Assembly: GCF_000219625.1 (NCBI RefSeq)
Contig: NC_018208.1
Location: 1,426,001-1,490,000 of the forward strand
Source: Zymoseptoria tritici IPO323
Lineage: Eukaryota > Ascomycota > Dothideomycetes > Mycosphaerellales > Mycosphaerellaceae
Direction of reading: 5' to 3'
DNA: 64,000 nt
In this document: piece after piece, positions 19,876 to 30,461 of the stretch
Position numbering within the stretch: the first letter of the stretch is position 1
Layout of the letters: each line of letters starts with the position of its first letter
Made by a program: the position numbers and the translations under genes
The notes under the pieces: generated by a model
Told to the model about the DNA's origin: nothing
What the model saw: only the letters and a program-made list of their open reading frames with translations
Databases searched by the model: none

Positions 19876-21110
19876 TTCAAGTGACCTACGTTGCCACGCG
19901 CGGACTCAAGGAGGTGGAAAGTGCCGACCACGGGCAGCGCAGCGGCGAGGGCCCGACTACCTTCCGCTGTCACTCGGAGCGTGCCCTGTCACATAGCAAG
20001 CGGAACAGCGAAGAACTTGAGCCGGATCTCTACAAACGATCCCCTTGGCGAGGGCTCGAACTCGATCATCATCACCGCATCAAAACAAAACAAAAAACAA
20101 GCAAAGTGGAACGACAGCAGCACGAACCATACACAGGGAAAACGATCTCTTCTCAACGCCAGACGAATCAGCAAAAGAAACTCTCGAGACAACACGAGTC
20201 CACAAACCCTTTCCAAATCGTTATATTACTACAAGCTCTACGAATAGGCCAAATGGGCGGGTTTTCTTGATTGGATGGAGGAGAAATTTCATGGAATATA
20301 TATCTTACCGTGACTCACTGTGTTTGCAGATCGGGCTTGGATGTGCTCAAGTTCCGAGAGTCCGGGTGCGCCCCGTTAAGGAGGTATAACAGCACTGCAG
20401 AGTATTAAAACTCCAAGCCAATTGACAATTGACCACGTCCCATTCTGCAGTAGCGCTGAGAAGGAGATAGATGAATCACCTTAGGTGAAAGCAGGTTTTG
20501 AGTGAGAGCGTCCGTCTTGCTATCCTGGTGCGAATCGATACCTCTCATCAAGAGCACTCCCAAGGTAACGTCAGGAATTGATACCGCAGTCAAGTCTCGA
20601 ATGGTAGGGAACGTCGTAGCGAAGATGAGAGCAGAGCGCCGAGATCGGCTTGTTGGTTTGAGTAAAATGGCATTCCATACCACACCGCTGCTAGCGGATA
20701 CGCCCAGGCAGCAAGAAGCGCGGTTTGGGACTGATTGCGGTCCGTCGTGAGTTTGAGGTGCTGGAGCTGCCAATTGATGCCGAGCTTTGTCAAGAAGAGC
20801 GGAGTGAAGACTCAAAGCGAAACATGAAGAAACCGAAAAGGTATGATACATCTATCAAACACATACTCCTGATCTCGAGTCCTCCATATGTAACACAGCA
20901 ACATATTCCATGCATGCAATAACCATATCCCACCCAGCCAAACGCCAAACCACAGACACTCTATCATCGAACCCGACCCAGCCATCCCACTCTCAAACAT
21001 AAACCGGCGGCAAACTCCCTACCATAAAGAAGTCAGCAAAGTTCTGATCCCAACAAAAGTGCCCCAGGGTCTCACTCACAACCCTCCTCCTCCTTCAAGG
21101 AATTCAGAGT
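19876..21110. other. intergenic, no supported gene
   Basis: 1.2 kb between the membrane-protein gene and the stop of the large minus-strand gene. Minus-strand frames at 20812-21000 and 20590-20793 read in a protein-like way (the first is hydrophobic), but neither has a recognisable family or clear splice link. Parts may be 3' UTR of the large gene. Confidence 0.4.
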
Positions 21111-24100
21111 TCACACACCAGAATACAACGAATCCGCCAACCACTCTCGATGATCGTCCTCCCCCTCCACCTGCTGTCCACCTCTCACTCCCCTCCGCCC
21201 AATCCCATCCTTCACACTCCAACCCCTCACCAACTCTCCACTCTTGGCGAAGAACAGTCTCAACTTCTCGCCAAAGCGCTTGAGGTGAAACTCCGTCTTG
21301 CTCATGCCCACAACACCCTCGTAGTGATTGGCGCTGCTCGTCACTCCACCGCCGGCATGCGGAGTTCGACTGACCATCGATCCAGCATCGTAGAGCGTCG
21401 AACTGCCCACTCCAACGGCGCCGTCGTGATCGAGAGAGCGATTCCGATTGGCCGTACCACTGCGGGTGCCGGCCTTGGACTTAGTCCCGTGCTCGCGGTT
21501 GTAGGAGGCGTGAGATTTGAAGTACGTGAGTCGCTTGCGGAAAGAAGCAGTGCGTTCGCGCTCGGAAGAGTTGTCGGAGAAGAAGGAGCGGACTTCGTCG
21601 AGGTTGAAGTTTGCGGGTGGAGTGAGAGCTGAAGTGGGATAGCGGTCGCCAGCGCGGTGGGAAGGGTGATCCGCGGAGGAGATGCGACCGGGAATGGGCG
21701 ACCGAGGTGAAAGAGTTGACTTCGTCGTGGTGTCTTCCAGGTCGGTGATAGTGGTGGTGTTGTTCGCGGTGTTCGAGCCAGCAGCACGGGAAAGACCAAA
21801 CTTCTTGGAGATCGAGCCGATGATGGAACGCTTCGAATGTTTACGGGCGTGCTGGGGTGGGCTGCTGACGCCAGTCAATTGTTCGGCGGTCAACGAAGCG
21901 GACGAGTCGAGACGGGTGTCATAGATGGAGCCAATATCGATGCCACGAGTGTCGGTAGTGTCCTTTGGTCCGGTAAGATCCAGCGATTTGGTACCACGTT
22001 GTCGCTGGAGTTCGCTCGTGAAAGACTCGCGGGTGTGAGCCTGATCAGGAACCGAGAGATCAATCTCGACTTTGTTACCAGACCAAGGATAGTTCTCATC
22101 GAGGTTCCATGGACGGCTGCTGGGCTGTGAGAGGACCATCGAGCGACGGGCGTTGCGAGCAATGGGGTTCATCTCGATTGGAAGCAGCTGACGAACTTCA
22201 TCTTCGGTAGTTGGAGCTTTGTGCCGCAGAAGTGCCGACATGGGACGGACAGGACTGCACAAGTCAACAGGAGCTGAGACAGACCCACTGAGGTATGCCT
22301 GCTGAGTCTCGGGCGACGCAGTACCCGCCAACTGGTCAACCGAAGTAGAAGCTGGAAGAGCTGGCAGCTCCTTGTTCAAGCTCAACGCTCTGATGGCTGC
22401 AACGATCGAGTCGTGCGTTCCATTCTTGACGATTTCCTCAGCCCTTTCGGCGAGAGTACGGAAGCCGGCGGAGGTCCGATTGGAGAAGGCTGTGTCAGGT
22501 CGACGAGACAGCTCATTTCCGCGGGTCGACTCGTCGTACTCAGAGGCCAACAGACCGTCGAGCTGGAGGTTCTGTAAGTTCTTCAAACCAGGAATCAACT
22601 CCGATAGTCGCTCAGATAGACCATTGACCGAAGGAATGGAAAGTCGATTGACCTGAGTAGCGACGCTGAGGAAGTCTTCCGGAGAGAGTGGTCGCTCTTT
22701 TTCACGCTCGACCTCTTCAATCTCGGTCTGCTCTTGGATTTGGACGGTCGGTACCAGAGCATTGTCAGCTGTGGGTTGAAGATGATCTTCATCCTCGTCG
22801 TTACTGTCATTGGAGTCGTCGAAGAAGCTGAAGTCTTCGGGCTTGTTGAAAAAGCTCGTGTAGCGATCCCTCAAGGGCTCAGTGCTGAGAGGGCGCTGTG
22901 GAGAAGGACAATGGATACCAGAAAAGTCGCGGCGGCGTATTGTCTCGAGTGACTTCGCCGGACGTACTTCCAAAGCTTCGTTGAGTTTGTCGATCAGATC
23001 CATGCGGCTGAAGTTGAGCGAAGGCAGGTCTCTCGTCTCTGCAATCGATCTGTTGTGCTGACGGGCTTGACGACGAGCCTTGGATTTGTCGGCTGACTCT
23101 TGCAGACGACGTTCTTGCATGGCTTTGACAGCTGCGATCCGAGCTGGCAAAGGAAATTGTCCGAGGTCCGAAGAACGCTTGCGGTCTGAGATACTCATAT
23201 CTTCGACAGATTCCTCCTTCAGGCCAGGGAGGTACGTGCTTTCAAAGCCTTTGGTAATGCCGTTCAATTGATTCATGGCAGAATAGCGCAAATCCGTCGT
23301 GCTTTCACGAGAGCCATTGCCCGAATCCATGGTGTAGTCCGCACGTGGCGATTGCTTCCGGATGATAGACTTGGTCTTGGGGAAAGCTGATGTCTCCTTG
23401 ATGTTCGAAAGTGGACGAAGCGGCTCGGACTTCTTGAAGATGTTGAGTGGAGCCACCTCATCGGCAAATGTGACAGACGACGTGCGGCGAGCGGTCTTCT
23501 CGAGCGCACGCTGAGGAGTCTGCTGTGGTAGTCCAAAGTCGAACTTTGGTTTGTCAGGCGTGGAGCCCGCTGAGATATCAACGATATGTGGTTTACCAAT
23601 GGTGATGGTAGTTCCTGGAAGCGAGAACCGCACGGCGACATCAGTCACCATGTCCGAAGCACTGCAGCCGGTCATGTCGCCGATGGTGCTCATATCGCCA
23701 GGAAGGGAATATCTATTGGTGTTGGTACCTGTGCTAGCACTCTCGATGTGTGATCGCGGATGAAGCTGAACCGACTTGGAATATGTCTTGGGCGTACGTG
23801 GAGTGGGTGGCGGCATTGTGTCCTCGGCATAAAGATCTGAATCGGTCTGCTCTTCCGAGCTCGTCATGCCGCTGAGAGATGCCATATGAAGCGTCCCATC
23901 GATCCCGAGAGTCTGAGTGTGCAATGGACTCACGGCCGAGGATCGCTTGACGATGTCGTCAGAGCGAAGAGGACTAATTGGCCCAGAGGAGATAGCCTGC
24001 GCTCGCTCTCTGGTCCCTCGCACCTGCTCAGGCGAGTCCGGATCTTGCAGCTCCTGGTGAGACTCGGGTTGTGTGGTGCCATCCTTGCTCTGTTGCTGCT

Positions 24101-26255
24101 GGAAAGTGATAGTGTCGGCATCCAGAGCAAAAGGGTTCCCTGATTGCGTCTCATCGGTCGAAATGATGGTAGTGTCAATAGGTGCAGTGAAGCGCAGTGC
24201 GTAGTCCATGCCAGTTGGGATTGACGCCTCGATCGTGGCCGTCGTGGTCGTCGTGGCGTTCTCAGGCGCTGTGTCGTTCGGAGTGTGTGACTGCAGATGC
24301 AGATTGACAGCATCAGTGTCAATCTGATTGTCAAGGTCCTCGGCTCTGGTCTCAACCTGGTGTGAGGGGTGAGGCGTTCGCAGCTCAATCTCCATCACCA
24401 TACGGTCGGTGGACCCATCTTGGTTCTTGACTTGCTGGCTCGTGTTGTCAGGGCTGGAAGGTCCCAATTCAGCTCGAATCATCTCTCTCGTGATGCGCTG
24501 TGTCGACAATGCGACAGTTGTCTCGATAGCATCGAGTTCAGGAACCTTCACAGGCGAGGCGGGCAGCTCAACAGGTGCCTCGAACTCCTCGATGATAGTG
24601 AAGCGCGGAGTCTCATTGGCAGCAAGCTCGTGGAACTCGACCAAGTCTGAGACCTCCTCTTGTTCATGCTCGTTCGCGTACTCCTGCATGTATTGCTCAC
24701 GCATGATCATCTGCTGCTGATGAGTCTTCTCATCGCTCTCGGTCTGAGCCACGGCTGCATCGTTGATCGCCTTTGACTCAAGCATCGCTTTGACACGCTG
24801 TACGAATCCAGTTTGTGGCACCGACGAATGCGGCACTTCCATATCATGATCTTCAAGCGGGCCGTCGGCATACTCGAAGTACTTGGCGGGCAGTACTGGC
24901 TCGCTAGACGAGTCGGGCAGATCCATGAGCGCAGGGTCAATGAAGGCTGGGTCGACACCCACTCTGATCGTGGTGTGGTCCTTGGGCGTAGGCGGGTTCG
25001 ATGATGTCGGCGCGGAGCTTGAGGATTGAGGGTCGGAACTTGGCGGACTGTCACCAGCAGTCATCGGGGTGTCAGTACGATATGGCACGTTGCGAGCCAT
25101 CCTAGCAGCATTGTGAAACATGTGGTGTGCCATTGGGGCAATGTTGGGGTTCGCTGGTGGCGGAGGTGCGCGTGGACCTTGATACTGCATGTGAGGATGC
25201 GGCATGTATGCCATTCTTGTTGGGTATTGAGCACCGTATGAACTGAAAGGAGGGGCTGGATGGTTTCGCGGTAGTGGCTGCTGAGGAGCGTACATCGACG
25301 GCTGCGGCATCTGATGCGGCATAGGCATAGGCGGCATTGGTCTCGGAGCACCCTGCCGGTAGTCGAACTGGTTCGGCATGAAGCCCATGTTACCGGGCGA
25401 ACTGTTCGCAGTTCGAGGCGGAGGTCGGACGTTGAGGTGACGAGGATCTTGGACATACTCCATGGGGTATCCGGTGTTGTAGCCGTTGTACACAGCCTGT
25501 GGCGGTGGTCCGCGGGGTACACCAGTGCCTCGTCCGATGGGATACGCGCCAGGTGGCGGAGCGTGGCCAGCATAGGTGTCACTCAGCGCGGGTGATGGTG
25601 ATCGGTAGCCGGGGCGCTTGAGTCTGGTCGGGTACACGAACGGTCCACGATTCTCGGGCATGGGAGGAACAGGTCCAGGAGGCATACGATGTCCAAGTGG
25701 CTCATGTCCCTGGCTCTTCAAACTGCTTGCCGAACGCTGTCTGGACAATGGCTGGCCGGATGGGGCAGAAGTCATCGAGTATGAGCGGCTGTCTCGTGGG
25801 TTGTCCGGTGTTGGTGGCATCGTTCCGAGGGATGGCTTGCCGCTGAGATGTGCTGGAGGGAGAGATGGCGGCATGCTCTGCATACTCGTGAGAGAGCCTC
25901 GCCGATGCGTTGAGGATGCATCCCACTGCGAGCTCACGCGAGAGGTTTGGGATGGTGCATAGCTATGATTGGAAGGGACGCCAGGGTTATGATGCGGTCC
26001 GTTGATGGAAGATCTGGTGCGATGTCCTCTCTTCGCATGAGTCGCCCTGGGCACGGAAGGCAGACGGGATGTGTTGAAGGAGAGGGCGCCGATGTCGCCT
26101 GTAGTCTTTAACATGCTGAGCACGCCAGCGTTGGCCATCGTGTCGTTGACCGCGAGCGGAGCGCGATGAGAGCGAGAAGCGCCTGTGGCTCCCGAAACGT
26201 TGCTGGCTCGACTATTGCGTCCGCTGACGATCGAAACCGTATCTGCGAAAGGCAT
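21111..26255 (-). CDS. large, mostly disordered hypothetical protein
   Basis: Single exon. ATG 26255 gives 1714 residues starting MPFADTVSIVSGRNSRASN. The frame runs 112 codons further upstream, but that part is not fungal-protein-like apart from a hydrophobic patch, so I take the internal start. The N-terminal third is rich in Pro, Ser, Tyr, Met and Gly (many PPP and PMPPMPMP runs). The middle is acidic and Ser/Thr-rich with many possible phosphorylation sites. Short conserved-looking blocks occur (SSVTFADEVAPLNIFKKSE, FPLPARIAAVKAMQERRLQE, LSERLSELIPGLKNLQNLQL). The C-terminus is basic and ends with RFGEKLRLFFAKSGELVRGW. No catalytic domain is visible. It could be a scaffold or cell-polarity protein, but nothing shows that directly. 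Confidence 0.7.
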   Translation of the reverse strand: MPFADTVSIVSGRNSRASNVSGATGASRSHRAPLAVNDTMANAGVLSMLKTTGDIGALSFNTSRLPSVPRATHAKRGHRTRSSINGPHHNPGVPSNHSYAPSQTSRVSSQWDASSTHRRGSLTSMQSMPPSLPPAHLSGKPSLGTMPPTPDNPRDSRSYSMTSAPSGQPLSRQRSASSLKSQGHEPLGHRMPPGPVPPMPENRGPFVYPTRLKRPGYRSPSPALSDTYAGHAPPPGAYPIGRGTGVPRGPPPQAVYNGYNTGYPMEYVQDPRHLNVRPPPRTANSSPGNMGFMPNQFDYRQGAPRPMPPMPMPHQMPQPSMYAPQQPLPRNHPAPPFSSYGAQYPTRMAYMPHPHMQYQGPRAPPPPANPNIAPMAHHMFHNAARMARNVPYRTDTPMTAGDSPPSSDPQSSSSAPTSSNPPTPKDHTTIRVGVDPAFIDPALMDLPDSSSEPVLPAKYFEYADGPLEDHDMEVPHSSVPQTGFVQRVKAMLESKAINDAAVAQTESDEKTHQQQMIMREQYMQEYANEHEQEEVSDLVEFHELAANETPRFTIIEEFEAPVELPASPVKVPELDAIETTVALSTQRITREMIRAELGPSSPDNTSQQVKNQDGSTDRMVMEIELRTPHPSHQVETRAEDLDNQIDTDAVNLHLQSHTPNDTAPENATTTTTATIEASIPTGMDYALRFTAPIDTTIISTDETQSGNPFALDADTITFQQQQSKDGTTQPESHQELQDPDSPEQVRGTRERAQAISSGPISPLRSDDIVKRSSAVSPLHTQTLGIDGTLHMASLSGMTSSEEQTDSDLYAEDTMPPPTPRTPKTYSKSVQLHPRSHIESASTGTNTNRYSLPGDMSTIGDMTGCSASDMVTDVAVRFSLPGTTITIGKPHIVDISAGSTPDKPKFDFGLPQQTPQRALEKTARRTSSVTFADEVAPLNIFKKSEPLRPLSNIKETSAFPKTKSIIRKQSPRADYTMDSGNGSRESTTDLRYSAMNQLNGITKGFESTYLPGLKEESVEDMSISDRKRSSDLGQFPLPARIAAVKAMQERRLQESADKSKARRQARQHNRSIAETRDLPSLNFSRMDLIDKLNEALEVRPAKSLETIRRRDFSGIHCPSPQRPLSTEPLRDRYTSFFNKPEDFSFFDDSNDSNDEDEDHLQPTADNALVPTVQIQEQTEIEEVEREKERPLSPEDFLSVATQVNRLSIPSVNGLSERLSELIPGLKNLQNLQLDGLLASEYDESTRGNELSRRPDTAFSNRTSAGFRTLAERAEEIVKNGTHDSIVAAIRALSLNKELPALPASTSVDQLAGTASPETQQAYLSGSVSAPVDLCSPVRPMSALLRHKAPTTEDEVRQLLPIEMNPIARNARRSMVLSQPSSRPWNLDENYPWSGNKVEIDLSVPDQAHTRESFTSELQRQRGTKSLDLTGPKDTTDTRGIDIGSIYDTRLDSSASLTAEQLTGVSSPPQHARKHSKRSIIGSISKKFGLSRAAGSNTANNTTTITDLEDTTTKSTLSPRSPIPGRISSADHPSHRAGDRYPTSALTPPANFNLDEVRSFFSDNSSERERTASFRKRLTYFKSHASYNREHGTKSKAGTRSGTANRNRSLDHDGAVGVGSSTLYDAGSMVSRTPHAGGGVTSSANHYEGVVGMSKTEFHLKRFGEKLRLFFAKSGELVRGWSVKDGIGRRGVRGGQQVEGEDDHREWLADSLYSGV

Positions 26256-26939
26256 TGTGCCGCCTTGGTGGGGCTTGTGATTGAACGAGCGATTTTGGGT
26301 GAGGCCAAGAGTGAGTTGAATGGATTGAGCAAACGACGGACCAAGATGTGCTATCCAAATGAGCAGCGAGACCAAACCGGCCAGGCGAGTAATGTTGGTG
26401 CTTGGATGATGGAACAAGACTGCAGCGGATGTTGTGATGAAGTTGCAGCTTGTGCGGAAAGGTGAGACGTGCCATTGGAGCCTGCCCGGGGCAATATCAG
26501 TCGTTCGCGGCGCTTGCAATCTGGAAGTGATGTCTGAGGAAGTCGTGAGATGCGAAGGTCTGGATTCTGGTAAGGTATGTAGAAGCCGCACTTCGCTAGT
26601 TGTAACTGCCGTTTAGCAGAATCAACACCAGTGAGTTACACTTGCCATGTATGCTTGTCTGGATTTTCCGTAGTTGCATTCGATATCTCGCACATCGGTG
26701 TTGAACTGTCGCGATCTATTTTTTGAGGATTATTGTAGCGTATGGGTATACAGAAAGCACCGCTCGAAACGGTTCTCCATGCCATCAACTCTTCTGTCTC
26801 GCTGGGCGTCTTTAGCTGTTACCTGTGCGACTGCATCCCGCACGTCCTGAGAGCACCGAACAAACCATGCCAATGCAATGCAAGGATACTGTCTCTGGAC
26901 CGGGTCTTCTGACCGTGTCAACCGTCCTTCCGACCGTAT
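26256..26939. other. intergenic, promoter of the large gene and 3' flank of SEC14
   Basis: No gene was recognised. Both flanking genes are on the minus strand. Confidence 0.5.
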
Positions 26940-28098
26940 CTACTGCGGTGCAGGTGCTGGCTGTCCGGCAACGACGCCTTGAGGAGCGGCAGCGGGTTGA
27001 CCAGCAGATCCGGCGGGCAGGCCTTCGCCAACAGCAGGCTCAGTAGCTGGAATGGCGTTACCACTGGCGGCAGCCTTCTCCTTCTCCCACTTGGCTGGTC
27101 GCGCCCATTCCTTGTCTTGCCCTGTGTCACCATATCAGTATCATATCTAGCCACTCGAAGTCCACTTCCACTTACAAGGACCCATATCGCTCAGCATGCA
27201 TCCGCCGGGGCACTTGCAGTCTCCGCCAAACTCGCTGGGGAGGTTCTCCTTGGGCACCTGCCCAAGCAACTCTTTCTGGAATCCACTTCCAAGAACGTGG
27301 ATCTTGGCCACGGTGACTGGGTCGAGGAAGCGCTTGACCATGCTGAACACACCGCTGAAACCCCATGGCGCGTTGATGATGTAGAACTTGCCCAAGCGCT
27401 CCGGGTAGTGGTTTTGGCTGATAGCCGAGGCGCGCTGGACGTACCCGTAAACCTGCGAGGCCTTGCTCAAACCGACACCTTTCAAGTCAAAGATGGAGCA
27501 GCAAGTCTCCAAGAGCTGTCCGGACTTCCGAGAGCAGGCGGGGAGACGAGGGTCGGCGAGCTTCTCGTATTCGACAACGAGGTTCTGCAGCATGCGGTCG
27601 TCGGTGGTGATGGTTCGGAGCTTCTCGAGGTCGACTTTGCCGAGTTGTTCGATGTACACAGGTCGTCCGTCCTTGTCGGTCTTGTGGTAGTATTGTGGGT
27701 AGTAGGCAAAGACCTGGGGCTTCTCTTGGTAGTCAAATGTCTTGACCAGCTCGTCCACACCGCCTCCGAATTCCGAGCGCCACTTCTCGCTGTCGATCCA
27801 CCTGTGGCATTCACATGTTAGTCGTCTGTTGTCATGGTTGGAGGCAAGCATGCTAGCCGTACATCTGCTTCGAGAGGTTCACATCAAACTTCCGTGCTCG
27901 GAGGTAGCGAAGCAATGTCAAGGTGTCCAAGCGCTTGGAGTAGCCCTCCTGCTCGAGAGTACTACGGAGCTGGAACACGGCGGCATCTTGCTCTTTCGTG
28001 GTGTGGCCCGGGTGTCCAGACTGCGGAGTGGGAGCGGTGGTGGGAAAGTCGTAGTCGTCGTATTTGGGATCGGTCTCTAGATGAGGAGCGGCGGCCAT
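26940..28098 (-). CDS. sec14: Sec14-like phosphatidylinositol/phosphatidylcholine transfer protein
   Basis: Three exons on the minus strand (28098-27863, 27801-27176, 27121-26940) give 347 residues. Intron 1 (61 nt, GTACGG..CACAG, with a GACTAAC branch site) joins SKQM to WIDSEKW. Intron 2 (54 nt, GTAAGT..CACAG) joins GP to WQDKEW. The CRAL-TRIO N region (TLLRYLRARKFDVNLSKQMW) and the lipid-binding domain are typical of fungal Sec14: FAYYPQYYHKTDKDGRPVYI, then KFYIINAPWGFSGVFSMVK and LPSEFGGDC. It exchanges PI and PC between membranes and keeps Golgi secretion going. The Ala/Pro/Gly-rich C-terminal tail is a common variable extension. Confidence 0.9.
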
Positions 28099-28628
28099 AT
28101 TGGGCGACGGTGAATGTGGTCGATTCGGGAATTCGGTGGCGTCTCGTATGTCGTATGTATGGTCTCGTTGTCGACAGAGTTGTGTAAGGAGTTGGTGGTT
28201 GTCGAAGTGTGGCTTCAACCGTTCAATGTTTTGGTTCGGGAGATTTGGCGGGCGGAAGGCGAATAACGCGCATAATGTAATCAGGGGTCTGCATTACAAA
28301 ATGACGTGGAGTGGATAAATTCAAGGAAGTTCTCAGGCGTGTGGGATGCATTGGTTGTCTTGAAAGAATGAGTAGATGTTGCATGGCGAAATACGTGAGA
28401 GATGCATTCCACTGCTGCTGCATCACAAGAAATGTCCCGACGAGCTGCATGTCCATTCATGTCCTGCTCTCCTAGGCCGGAAACGAAATGGTAAGGGTCG
28501 AGCATATGCTCCAGGAGACTGAAGACGGTTATGTGTATATCGGCCTCAGCCACAATGCCAGTCCTGTTACAGGTTGACAGAAGTAAGGTAGATTTTGCAG
28601 TCGTGTTGTTCTATACATCGGAATCGTC
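28099..28628. other. intergenic, SEC14 promoter and BNA6 3' flank
   Basis: No gene or repeat was recognised. Confidence 0.5.
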
Positions 28629-29585
28629 TCAGACCTCCGCCGACTCTCCATTCCCGGAAACCTCCTTCGCCTTCTCGACCGGCACGACCTTCAACGAGAA
28701 ATCCACGTGTTTCACGCCCTGATGGATACTACTCGAGCTAATGATGTCCACATCATCGCACACATAGTCTCTAACATTCTCCTCGGTCAACCCACCACTG
28801 ACCTCCACAAGCACCCTCGCCTCTCGTCCTCTTCCCCACCGATCCTTCAGATTCCCTGCCGCGACTCTGACTCCATCCGGCGTGAAATTGTCCAGCATCA
28901 CCACGTCCGCTCCCGCCTTCACTGCCGTCTCCGCCTCCTCTTCACTCTGGCACTCGACCTCGACTTTGATCGCGAACCCAGCCGCAGCTTTCGCAGCATG
29001 CACAGCCGTTGTGATACTGCCTCCACAAGCCCAAACGTGATTATCCTTCAGCATCGTCATGGTACTCAGATCTTGCCGGTGAGGATCACAGCCTCCCACG
29101 ATCATGCCGTACTTCTCCACCAGCCGAAATCCCGGCGTTGTCTTTCTCGTGCCCGCCAGACTGTTCTTGTATCCCGCCTCACGCAGCAGTCTCAATAGTC
29201 TCTCACTTGCTGATGCAACGCCTGAACATCTTGCCAGCAAGTTCAGCGCCACTCTTTCGCCTAAGAGTACACATCTTGCCGGGCCTGTGACGGTTGCGAC
29301 ATGTTCTTTCTTCTCCTTCACGCCGACGAACTCTCCCTCTTTGACGTTCCACTTTACTGTGCATCCGAGTTGGGCGAAGACTTCGTCGAAGAAGGGAACG
29401 CCGGCTAGGACACCTTGAGACTTGGCGAGTAGATGGGCAGTTACAGGTGTGCTGCCGACGACGAAACCGCCGTAGTCGAATGAGGGTGTGTCTTCGGCGA
29501 GCCAGGCTGTGATCGAGGTTTTGAAGGTCGGTGGGAGGAGATTGGCTGGAGCGCCGTGGACGGGTGCGCCTTCTGTGATTGGCAT
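28629..29585 (-). CDS. bna6: nicotinate-nucleotide pyrophosphorylase (quinolinate phosphoribosyltransferase)
   Basis: Single exon, 318 residues, the usual length. It converts quinolinate and PRPP to nicotinate mononucleotide, the step where the kynurenine pathway enters NAD synthesis. Signature blocks are present: GVLAGVPFFDEVF near residue 60; LNLLARCSGVAS; LAGTRKTTPGFRLVEKYG (substrate-binding Arg/Lys); LSTMTMLKDNHVW; VEVECQSEEEAETAV; and ADVVMLDNF. The fold ends with SSSSIHQGVKHVDFSLKV. It lies head to head with the ApsB gene, 876 bp apart. Confidence 0.92.
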   Translation of the reverse strand: MPITEGAPVHGAPANLLPPTFKTSITAWLAEDTPSFDYGGFVVGSTPVTAHLLAKSQGVLAGVPFFDEVFAQLGCTVKWNVKEGEFVGVKEKKEHVATVTGPARCVLLGERVALNLLARCSGVASASERLLRLLREAGYKNSLAGTRKTTPGFRLVEKYGMIVGGCDPHRQDLSTMTMLKDNHVWACGGSITTAVHAAKAAAGFAIKVEVECQSEEEAETAVKAGADVVMLDNFTPDGVRVAAGNLKDRWGRGREARVLVEVSGGLTEENVRDYVCDDVDIISSSSIHQGVKHVDFSLKVVPVEKAKEVSGNGESAEV

Positions 29586-30461
29586 GATTAAGAGTTGGTC
29601 GGAGGTATCGTGGAGAATGAGGTTGCTGGAGGAGATGCGATGATGGTAGGAAATGTTTAGACTTCACTTGTTCCCCCCGCCGAATCCGATGTCGTCGATG
29701 AAATGTGGGGTCTCCATCCTGGACTTTCACATGAACGAACCGAACCGTCTTCACATTTCATGTGCATTGCTCGACGCGTGGGAGTTATGCACTGATGAGT
29801 GGACTGCATAGCGATGCACGAAATCACACGTCTGTGCTATCGGTGGTGTCGAGCTGCCCCTTTTACTATCATCCATGAGTCGCTGGGATCACGTCGATCA
29901 GGCCGTTCTTCTCATCTCGCCTGTGCTTTCGCAGAGCTGGGAAAACACTTCGCTGTTGGAACTGTCATGCCCCCAGCACTCGACAACGACACTGCTATAC
30001 CTCCATCTTCACAGTCCCATCACGTCGGCTGTCTTCGTTTCACATCGAATCGAGGTGTCACCGTGTCAAGGAAACTTTTGAGTTCGCAACAGCCCAAAAG
30101 AGCTCCTGACACAAAATGGCCACGCTAGCGACGAGCTAGGATTTAGAGTTGGGTTGGACACGAGAGTCAAGGAACTCCTGCCTCGAACATTGGGAGATAA
30201 AATGTTTCGCGGCCTTCCTCGCTCGACCCCACGGAAAATGTTCATCGAGGAGGTCTCTGTGACAAGCTTGTTGCATGCACCTTGAAATTGTCTGAGCGTC
30301 AGAAGATACCATCGCCAGCACAACAAACCCATCCAACGGCTCGGCGCGTCAACGCGACCAGTCAACTGGGAACTATACGTCTAAACGAGCGTCATCTTAC
30401 GGAAACGAGATCAACAACCTGGACAGAGTTGTCGCCAGCCTTTTAAAACGATCTCTGGAGG
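29586..30461. other. divergent intergenic region BNA6/ApsB
   Basis: 876 bp with no recognised gene, expected to hold both promoters and the 5' leaders. Confidence 0.5.

Noticed and set aside
19054..19884. 276-codon plus-strand frame
   Set aside because: Antisense to the membrane-protein gene; no recognisable content.
20405..21000. Minus-strand frames reading as hydrophobic or protein-like
   Set aside because: No splice link or family found; could be 3' UTR of the large gene. Left as unsupported.
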